Shown piece by piece: positions 1 to 5,591 of a stretch of DNA of 12,665 bases (position 1 is the stretch's first letter; each line of letters starts with the position of its first letter). The DNA is taken from contig DUZI01000020.1 of assembly GCA_013349595.1 (NCBI GenBank), forward strand, positions 1-12,665, given 5' to 3'. The notes beneath the pieces are model-generated. The model was given only the letters and a program-made list of their open reading frames with translations. It did not search any database and had not been told where the DNA came from. The stretch comes from Nitrospirota bacterium. GTDB taxonomy: Bacteria > Nitrospirota > Thermodesulfovibrionia > Thermodesulfovibrionales > Dissulfurispiraceae. A program made the position numbers and the translations under genes.

Positions 1-714
1 ATCTCCCCACTCAAGAGATTTAGCAAAGGCATCTGCTCTACTTTCACAGTTGTAAGTATGATCGAGATGATAAACTCGTTGTCTATACCAGTCATAAGTA
101 TTGATTTTATTAAAAGAGACACATGGTTGCAATATATCTACCAAAGCAAAACCTTTATGGTTCATAGCCTCTTTGATGAGGTATTTTAACTGTTCTTGAT
201 CACCTGCAAAACCTCTCGCCACAAAAGTGCAATTTAGTGCAATGGCAAGTGATAGGGGATTCAATTGATTAGATAATACACCATAAGGCAGATTCTTTGT
301 TTGCATCCCTTCCATTGTAGTAGGGGAACCTTGACCTTTTGTCAAGCCATAAATCTGATTGTCATGAACAAAATACTTGATATTTAGATTTCTCCTTATC
401 CCATGTAAAAGATGATTTCCACCTTCTCCATAACAATCTCCATCTCCAGATACCACTATAACAGGCATTTTATTATTAGCCAATCTAAAACCTGTTGCAA
501 CTGGAAGACTTCTACCATGTAGTCCGTTAAAAGTATTACATTTCAGATAATGTGGAAATTTACCTGCCTGACCTATACCTGAAACTAACATAAATTGATA
601 GGGAGCAAGTCCAAGGTCTATCATTGCTTCTTTAAAAGTCTTTAAGATGCTAAAGTTTCCACATCCTGGACACCATGCAGGGGTTTTCCCCTTGTAATCA
701 TCTAATGATGGCAT
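1..714 (-). CDS. korB: 2-oxoacid:ferredoxin oxidoreductase, beta subunit (3'-truncated by window)
   Basis: This is the thiamine-diphosphate subunit of a ferredoxin-dependent 2-oxoacid oxidoreductase (2-oxoglutarate or pyruvate type), which interconverts 2-oxoacid plus CoA with acyl-CoA, CO2 and reduced ferredoxin. I translated 238 residues on the minus strand; the frame runs off the window edge, so the C-terminus is missing. The TPP/Mg site is clear: GDGD at residues 90-93 followed by NQIYGLTKGQ from 119. Cysteines at 15 and 18 (WCPGCG), 59 and 198 (LQPC) could hold one [4Fe-4S] cluster. Sulfolobus-type enzymes have a cysteine in the SGIGC motif; here it is glutamine (SGIGQAGK, 45-52). The ATG at 714 has a good AGGAG site about 5 nt upstream inside korA, and the two genes overlap by 17 bp, implying translational coupling. 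Substrate cannot be told from sequence. Confidence 0.88.
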   Translation of the reverse strand, partial: MPSLDDYKGKTPAWCPGCGNFSILKTFKEAMIDLGLAPYQFMLVSGIGQAGKFPHYLKCNTFNGLHGRSLPVATGFRLANNKMPVIVVSGDGDCYGEGGNHLLHGIRRNLNIKYFVHDNQIYGLTKGQGSPTTMEGMQTKNLPYGVLSNQLNPLSLAIALNCTFVARGFAGDQEQLKYLIKEAMNHKGFALVDILQPCVSFNKINTYDWYRQRVYHLDHTYNCESRADAFAKSLEWGD

Positions 715-2416
715 TTATCTCTCCTACTAATTGTTCAAGTGTAAAGGGTCTTCCGTCATGTTTGTTTATCTTGTCTTTGAAGCGAAAACCTGTCTCTGTG
801 GCAATTAAATTAGCAAGTTGACCTGTCATGTTTTGTTCAATACAGATTGCCTTTTTTGCCTTTTTGAGAAGTTTAATATAATCAAGTTTTTCTGTTGAAG
901 CCATTGGATATATTTCACTGAAATGAAGCATTGCAATCTTGTGGTCTTTTAATAAAATATCGACAGCTTCTTTTAATAATCCATACATAGATCCCCAACC
1001 TACGAGTAATATTTGGGCAGACTTTTTTCCATAATATTTTGGTGGGTCAATTTCATTTATGATTGAAGGTAACTTTTTATAAAATCTTTTTTGAGCCATT
1101 TTAATGGCTAAATCAGCATCTTCTGTAATATGACCCTCTTCATCATGCTCATCACTATCAGTAACAACCACATGAGGTCCATGCCCTGGAACTGCCAGAG
1201 GTGAGATGCCATTTTCAGTGAGAAGGTGTCTTTTATATTCTGTTAAGTTTGCAAAAGCCTCACCTCTAATCCTGTAATCGGTATATTTTAATTTTGATAA
1301 ATCAAAACCTTCATAGGTCCACTGAGAATCTGCCAGATATTGGTCTGTTAGAATTATCACAGGAATTTGGTATTTTTCAGCTATATCAAAGGCTTTGTTT
1401 GTCAGGAAAAAACATTCTTCTGGTGACCCTGGTGCGAATATAACCCTTGGGAACTCACCGTGTGCACTGTATAAAGCAAATAGGAGATCTGCCTGAGCCG
1501 TTTTTGTTGGTAATCCCGTTGCTGGTCCTGGTCTTTGTGCAATAGCAATAACAATTGGAGTTTCAGTTATTGCAGCAAGGGATAAACCTTCAACCATAAG
1601 TGCAAAACCACCGCCTGATGTGCCTGTCATTGCCCTAACCCCTGCAAAAGATGCCCCCAAAGCCATATTAATTGCGGCAATTTCATCTTCCGCTTGTTCT
1701 ACTATTATTCCATATTCTTTTGCCTTACTTGCTACATAAAGCATAATGCTTGTCCCTGGTGTCATGGGATAGGCTGAGTAAAATTTTAGACCTGAAGCTA
1801 CGGCACCAAATCCTATGGCATCGTTACCTGCTATAACCATTTTAGAATTAGATAATTCTGCAGCAGAGAATGAACACTTTATACAATTTTTCACCGCATA
1901 GTCATATCCTGCCATGGCTGAATTTACATTTGATTTGATTATTTCATCGCCTTTTTTCTTAAATGTATTTTTGAGGATATTAATCAATACATCTATATCC
2001 ATACCAAGCATTCCCAAGACTGCACCTGTGGCAACCGTATTGGACATTATTTTATTACCACCATGTTCTACTGCTAGGTTCATAAATGGTACATCAAGGT
2101 ATTTATTGCCTTCGTATTTGACATTAAGGAATTTTGAATCATAGATAATCTGACCATATTCAGTTAGGTTTTTTTCATATCTTAAAATACTTTCTTTATC
2201 AAGAGCAACGACAATATCAAGGGCACTCTTTGAACACATAATTGTTTTGTCAGAAAATCTTATTTTGTAAAAGTTATGACCGCCTCTGATGCGAGATTCA
2301 TAATCTTGGTTTGTGAAGATGTGGTATCCTGATTTGGCAAATATAATGGCAAGAGTATCACCAATGGTTTGAATTCCCTGCCCCGCTTCTCCGCCTATGA
2401 TAATTGTATAATCCAT
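698..2416 (-). CDS. korA: 2-oxoacid:ferredoxin oxidoreductase, fused gamma-alpha subunit
   Basis: This 572-residue protein is the large subunit of the two-subunit type of 2-oxoacid:acceptor oxidoreductase. The gamma domain comes first (about 1-180, opening with GGEAGQGIQT, the CoA-side motif). The alpha/pyrimidine-binding domain follows (about 190-450) with YPMTPGT at 216-222, where the family usually has YPITPST, and E240/E244-type acidic residues after it. The C-terminal transketolase-like domain (about 465-572) ends in the typical GRPFTLEQL. The gene leads a minus-strand operon into korB. No ferredoxin-like delta subunit is visible, as expected for the fused two-subunit form. There is no Shine-Dalgarno sequence before the ATG; a promoter-like pair lies so close upstream that the message may have only about 7 leader bases. 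2-Oxoglutarate is the usual substrate guess, but pyruvate or a broad range is possible. Confidence 0.9.
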   Translation of the reverse strand: MDYTIIIGGEAGQGIQTIGDTLAIIFAKSGYHIFTNQDYESRIRGGHNFYKIRFSDKTIMCSKSALDIVVALDKESILRYEKNLTEYGQIIYDSKFLNVKYEGNKYLDVPFMNLAVEHGGNKIMSNTVATGAVLGMLGMDIDVLINILKNTFKKKGDEIIKSNVNSAMAGYDYAVKNCIKCSFSAAELSNSKMVIAGNDAIGFGAVASGLKFYSAYPMTPGTSIMLYVASKAKEYGIIVEQAEDEIAAINMALGASFAGVRAMTGTSGGGFALMVEGLSLAAITETPIVIAIAQRPGPATGLPTKTAQADLLFALYSAHGEFPRVIFAPGSPEECFFLTNKAFDIAEKYQIPVIILTDQYLADSQWTYEGFDLSKLKYTDYRIRGEAFANLTEYKRHLLTENGISPLAVPGHGPHVVVTDSDEHDEEGHITEDADLAIKMAQKRFYKKLPSIINEIDPPKYYGKKSAQILLVGWGSMYGLLKEAVDILLKDHKIAMLHFSEIYPMASTEKLDYIKLLKKAKKAICIEQNMTGQLANLIATETGFRFKDKINKHDGRPFTLEQLVGEINAIIR

Positions 2417-2429
2417 AAAAAGTTCAGTT

Positions 2430-2458
2430 AGTATAATTTAAAAAAAAAAATATTGCAA
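2430..2458 (-). promoter_or_regulatory. Candidate korA promoter giving a very short leader
   Basis: On the minus strand TTGCAA (2453-2458, 4/6 to the -35 consensus) and TATACT (2430-2435, 5/6 to the -10 consensus) are separated by 17 bp. Transcription would begin near 2423, leaving roughly 7 nt before the korA ATG at 2416. No purine-rich ribosome site fits in that leader. The pair lies just outside the outer end of repeat copy 1. This is a motif match only. Confidence 0.45.
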
Positions 2459-2472
2459 TAATCAACTTCATT

Positions 2473-2684
2473 CTTAAAATAGCGCTTAGGAAGGGCTGTT
2501 TCAGGATTTTTATAATCGACAAATTTTATTTATAATTTTGATTTATACATTTAAAACAATGCCTTATGACAAAGCCCCCTTAGGAACTTTTTTTATAAGG
2601 TGTCGTATAAAAATTCCACACCAGCCCTTCCTATCTTACTTGCAGATTTTGTTAAGCTTTTTAGTTCTATCGCCGATTTTGGGT
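2473..2684 (+). repeat. Inverted-pair repeat, copy 1 (MITE-like element)
   Basis: This non-coding segment recurs at 7631-7830 in reverse complement. The stretch 2496-2577 (82 bp) is identical to 7727-7808; the remainder aligns with scattered substitutions and short indels. Within it is a transposon-like core: left arm 2489-2520 and right arm 2602-2631 form imperfect terminal inverted repeats beginning with a perfect 10-bp GGAAGGGCTG, with TA on both outer sides (2487-2488 and 2632-2633). TA flanks and short A+T-rich cores without a gene are typical of MITEs mobilised by Tc1/mariner-IS630 transposases; that link is inference. Homology between copies extends past the arms: CTTAAAATAGCG on the korA side, and through GATTTTGGGT (to 2684) on the cooC side. 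No convincing ORF lies inside. Confidence 0.85.
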
Positions 2685-2685
2685 T

Positions 2686-2712
2686 TTAACAAATTGCTAC
2701 TCTTTTTGTTAA
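2686..2712 (+). promoter_or_regulatory. Dyad symmetry at the cooC promoter, candidate operator
   Basis: TTAACAAA (2686-2693) and TTTGTTAA (2705-2712) form a perfect 8-bp inverted repeat with 11 bp between the arms. It sits where the -35 element of the cooC promoter would be, just upstream of the extended -10. A further TTTTGTTAA lies at 2647-2655 inside repeat copy 1. The half-site spacing is consistent with a dimeric regulator, but AT-rich DNA gives such dyads by chance and I do not recognise the factor. Confidence 0.35.
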
Positions 2713-2717
2713 CTTTA

Positions 2718-2726
2718 TGCTATAAT
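2718..2726 (+). promoter_or_regulatory. Extended -10 promoter immediately before cooC
   Basis: TGCTATAAT is a perfect extended -10 (TGnTATAAT). It has no acceptable -35 hexamer at 16-18 bp. Counting 6-8 nt downstream of 2726 puts the start of transcription at about 2732-2734, directly at the cooC ATG (2735). The cooC message therefore looks leaderless, which agrees with the absence of any Shine-Dalgarno sequence there. Confidence 0.6.
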
Positions 2727-2734
2727 CTGCAACT

Positions 2735-3514
2735 ATGAAAATAGCTATTACAGGTAAAGGTGGCGTAGGGAAAACCACTCTATCAGCAGTTCTTGCAAGG
2801 CTTTATGCTAAGGAAAATAGAAAGGTCATAGCAGTTGATGCTGATCCTGATGCAAACCTCTCACAAGCACTTGGTCTTAAAGAAGAAAACATCGCCTCTA
2901 TCAAACCACTTGCAGAGATGGCAGACTTGATTGAAGAGAGAACAGGTGCAAAACCTGGTTCAAGTGGTGGTATCTTTAAGCTTAATCCAAAGGTTGATGA
3001 CATCCCTGAAAGTATTGGTTATAAGTTTGATGGTATTACCATACTAATGATGGGTAAACCAAAAGGTGCTAATTCAGGATGTTATTGTCCTGAAAATGTT
3101 CTTCTTAAAAGGCTCTTAAAGCATCTATTTACAGAGAGAAAAGATGTAATAATCGTTGACATGGAGGCAGGTATTGAACATATGACAAGAGGAACTGCTG
3201 AGGGTGTAGATGCATTTATTGTTGTTGTTGAACCAGGCAAAAGAAGTATTCAGACAGCCTTTGCAGTAAAGGATATGGCAAAAGGTATGGGTGTAGATAA
3301 GGTATTTGTAGTTATTAACAAGGCAAGAAGTGAGTTAGATATAGAATTTGTAAAAGGTGAACTGAAAGATCTAGATGTCCTTGGTGTAATAGGCTATCAT
3401 CAGTCAATCGTTGATGCAGATATGGCAGGAAATTCGCCTTTTTTGGTGTCAACAGAGGCGGTTTATGAAATAACAAAGATTAAAGAAAGGCTTGATGCCC
3501 TAAATGTCTTATGA
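2735..3514 (+). CDS. cooC: CooC-type CODH/ACS nickel-insertion ATPase
   Basis: This cytoplasmic P-loop ATPase of the MinD/CooC family (259 aa, normal length) drives nickel insertion into carbon monoxide dehydrogenase, or its AcsF relative into acetyl-CoA synthase. It shows the deviant Walker A GKGGVGKTT (7-15), VDADPDAN (34-41), the CxC metal-binding motif characteristic of CooC (C116 and C118 in SGCYCPEN), and a DMEAGIEH switch/Walker B region (142-149). No CODH or ACS gene is in the window, so the client enzyme must lie elsewhere. cooC is first in a five-gene operon, and its stop overlaps the next start as ATGA. There is no ribosome-binding site before the ATG; the extended -10 promoter nearly touches it. 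CooC versus AcsF cannot be separated by eye. Confidence 0.88.
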   Translation: MKIAITGKGGVGKTTLSAVLARLYAKENRKVIAVDADPDANLSQALGLKEENIASIKPLAEMADLIEERTGAKPGSSGGIFKLNPKVDDIPESIGYKFDGITILMMGKPKGANSGCYCPENVLLKRLLKHLFTERKDVIIVDMEAGIEHMTRGTAEGVDAFIVVVEPGKRSIQTAFAVKDMAKGMGVDKVFVVINKARSELDIEFVKGELKDLDVLGVIGYHQSIVDADMAGNSPFLVSTEAVYEITKIKERLDALNVL

Positions 3515-4071
3515 AGACGCTTTTAAGAAGAAATTCTATTGCTTTACGAGATGCTATTGATTACAAAAAAAGACAAAAAAAAAATGGTCAAATCTTTAAC
3601 CATTTACTTGGACTGCCAAGATTTATCAATTCTCGTTCAGTTTTTTGCTATGTATCTACGGGCAGTGAGGTTGATACAAGGGTTATCATTCAACATTGCC
3701 TTGATAACGAGATAGTTCTATCAGTTCCGAAGATAGCGATGTATAGAAAGGGGCTTGATGTGTATAAAATTGAGAGTATTAATGAGCTTAGCAAAGGTAT
3801 CTTTTCCATCCCTGAACCTACCATAACTAATAATGCCCGATTAATGGATCTTAGAGATATTGATTTGGTTATTGTCCCTGGCTTGGCTTTTGATTTAAAT
3901 ATGAACAGGCTTGGTTTTGGAAAGGGTTATTATGACAAGTTATTGGCATGTATCAATGCTTATAAGATTGCCCTGTGCTATGAAGAACAGATTTTTGATA
4001 AAGTCCCAACAGAACCACATGATGTAAAAATGAATATGATTATTACAGATAAAAGGATAATAAATGGATAG
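3511..4071 (+). CDS. 5-formyltetrahydrofolate cyclo-ligase
   Basis: This 186-residue cytoplasmic enzyme converts 5-formyl-THF to 5,10-methenyl-THF with ATP, returning a dead-end folate to the active pool. Family marks are the basic N-terminal helix with LRR and ALRDAI, EVDT (53-56), GIFSIPEP (95-102 region), PGLAFD (123-128) and the nucleotide-binding RLGFGKGYYD (133-142). The length is typical of the family (about 180-200 aa). Its start overlaps the cooC stop by 4 bp and its end overlaps folE by 8 bp, so it is certainly part of that operon. Two long adenine runs lie early in the gene (A7 at 3565-3571 and A10 at 3575-3584), a possible slippage site, but the frame is intact. In this setting it would repair methenyl-THF lost as 5-formyl-THF during heavy C1 flux. 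Confidence 0.92.
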   Translation: MKTLLRRNSIALRDAIDYKKRQKKNGQIFNHLLGLPRFINSRSVFCYVSTGSEVDTRVIIQHCLDNEIVLSVPKIAMYRKGLDVYKIESINELSKGIFSIPEPTITNNARLMDLRDIDLVIVPGLAFDLNMNRLGFGKGYYDKLLACINAYKIALCYEEQIFDKVPTEPHDVKMNMIITDKRIING

Positions 4072-4630
4072 GGAAAAGATTGAACAAGGAGTTAGGCTAA
4101 TTCTTGAAGGTATGGGAGAGGATGTTGCAAGAGATGGAATAATTGACACACCAAGAAGGGTTGCTAAGATGTATTTTGAGATATGTAAGGGACTTCTTGC
4201 ACCTGAAGAGGACTTGCTCAAACCCATTAAAGGAGAGAGCCATGATGAAATGGTCTTGTTAAAAGACATACCCTTTTATTCTATTTGTGAACATCATCTA
4301 TTGCCATTTATTGGAAAGGCTCACATTGCCTATATACCAGCTGGTAAAATAGTTGGTTTAAGCGAGATACCAAGAGCCCTTGAATACCTTGCAGGGAGAC
4401 CACAAGTTCAAGAGCGATTAACTGCACAATGTGCTGATTTAATAATGAATAATCTCAACCCAAAAGGATGTATGGTTGTGATTGATGCAGATCATCTGTG
4501 CATGAGCATGAGAGGGATAAAGAAGCCGGGAACAAGGACTATAACATCAGCAGTGAGAGGTATTTTTAGGAGCAAACAAAGTACAAGGGAAGAGATGTTG
4601 GAGTTGATCAAGTTAAAAACTTTTAGCTAA
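4064..4630 (+). CDS. folE: GTP cyclohydrolase I
   Basis: This enzyme opens and rearranges GTP to 7,8-dihydroneopterin triphosphate, the first step of tetrahydrofolate synthesis. The 188-residue protein has the whole catalytic fold: ICEHHLLPF (74-82) with zinc ligands C75 and H78, VGLSEIPR (97-104), GRPQVQERLT (111-120), and DADHLCMSMRG (141-151) with the third zinc ligand C146. Length matches bacterial FolE (about 180-220). The ATG lies inside the end of the cyclo-ligase gene (8-bp overlap) with AAAAGG (4051-4056) 7 nt upstream as ribosome site. Placement beside folD and the cyclo-ligase suggests folate cofactor supply is tuned with the C1 pathway. A canonical tetrahydrofolate pathway is therefore expected rather than a methanopterin one. 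Confidence 0.95.
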   Translation: MDREKIEQGVRLILEGMGEDVARDGIIDTPRRVAKMYFEICKGLLAPEEDLLKPIKGESHDEMVLLKDIPFYSICEHHLLPFIGKAHIAYIPAGKIVGLSEIPRALEYLAGRPQVQERLTAQCADLIMNNLNPKGCMVVIDADHLCMSMRGIKKPGTRTITSAVRGIFRSKQSTREEMLELIKLKTFS

Positions 4631-4660
4631 TCATAAAAGCATAATAAAGGAGGGAGTTAA

Positions 4661-5575
4661 ATGTCTGCAAAAATAATTAGTGGAACAGAGATTGCATCAC
4701 AAATTAGAGAGGAACTAAAGAAAGAGGTTCAAGAATTAAGTTCAAAACATGGGATAGTTCCAGGTCTTGTAACTATTCTCGTAGGGAAAAACCCTGCCTC
4801 AATAAGCTATGTAACAGGAAAGCAAAAGACTGCCCATGAATTGGGTTTTTATTCAATACAAGATGACCAACCAGAAGACCTCTCTGAATCAGATTTACTA
4901 ACACTTGTTGAAAAATACAATAAGGATCCAAAGATACATGGTATCCTTGTTCAATTACCCCTTCCAAAACACATTAATGAGAAAAAGATAATCAACGCCA
5001 TCGACCCAGATAAAGATGTTGATTGTTTTCACCCTGTGAATGTAGGTAGATTGATGATTGGTGGTAGTGAAGCAATCTTTTTACCATGCACCCCTGCAGG
5101 TATTCAAGAATTGATTGTTCGCTCAGGTTTTGAGACTTCAGGTGCTGAGGTAGTCGTTGTTGGAAGGTCAAATATTGTTGGCAAGCCTATTGCTATGATA
5201 ATGCTACAAAAAGGTAAGGGTGCAAATTCTACTGTAACAGTAGTTCATACAGGCACAAAAAATCTTGATGCACACTGTAAAAGGGCTGATATATTGATTG
5301 TTGCAGCAGGAGTGCCAGACCTTGTAAAACCAGACTGGATAAAACCAGGTGCCTGTGTCATAGATGTTGGTGTCAACAGGGTTGGTGAGAAGATTAGTGA
5401 AAAAACTGGAAAACCAGTCCCCATATTAAAGGGTGATGTTGATTTTGAAAGGGCAAAAGAAATTGCTGGGGCAATCACACCAGTGCCAGGTGGAGTTGGA
5501 CCTATGACTATTACTATGTTAATGAAAAACACGGTAACATCTGCCAAGTTGCACGTAGGATTAAAAACAGAATAA
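4661..5575 (+). CDS. folD: Bifunctional methylene-THF dehydrogenase/methenyl-THF cyclohydrolase
   Basis: FolD interconverts 10-formyl-THF, methenyl-THF and methylene-THF with NAD(P)(H), the middle of the Wood-Ljungdahl methyl branch. The 304-residue protein is near usual size (about 285-300). The catalytic pair Y50/K54 lies in SYVTGK. QLPLP (98-102), DKDVDCFHPVN (118-127) and PCTPAGI (142-148) build the folate pocket. The nucleotide-binding part has VVVGRSNIVGKP (165-176) and PGGVGPMT (276-283). A few extra residues near 183-191 lengthen the loop after the dinucleotide motif. A strong GGAGG ribosome site precedes the ATG after a 30-bp gap from folE. Because FolD covers both activities, no separate cyclohydrolase (fchA) is needed, and none is seen. 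Whether it prefers NAD or NADP is not readable here. Confidence 0.96.
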   Translation: MSAKIISGTEIASQIREELKKEVQELSSKHGIVPGLVTILVGKNPASISYVTGKQKTAHELGFYSIQDDQPEDLSESDLLTLVEKYNKDPKIHGILVQLPLPKHINEKKIINAIDPDKDVDCFHPVNVGRLMIGGSEAIFLPCTPAGIQELIVRSGFETSGAEVVVVGRSNIVGKPIAMIMLQKGKGANSTVTVVHTGTKNLDAHCKRADILIVAAGVPDLVKPDWIKPGACVIDVGVNRVGEKISEKTGKPVPILKGDVDFERAKEIAGAITPVPGGVGPMTITMLMKNTVTSAKLHVGLKTE

Positions 5576-5591
5576 TTTGGAGATATGGAGA

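Noticed and set aside
2538..2738. 66-codon open frame across the repeat and up to the cooC start
   Set aside because: It lies in the repeat and promoter region, has no ribosome site, and its translation is low-complexity hydrophobic with no recognisable family; the second repeat copy does not preserve it as a gene.
5577..5591. TTG start giving five extra residues on the flavoprotein
   Set aside because: No ribosome site precedes the TTG, while GGAG at 5579-5582 is well placed for the ATG at 5592.
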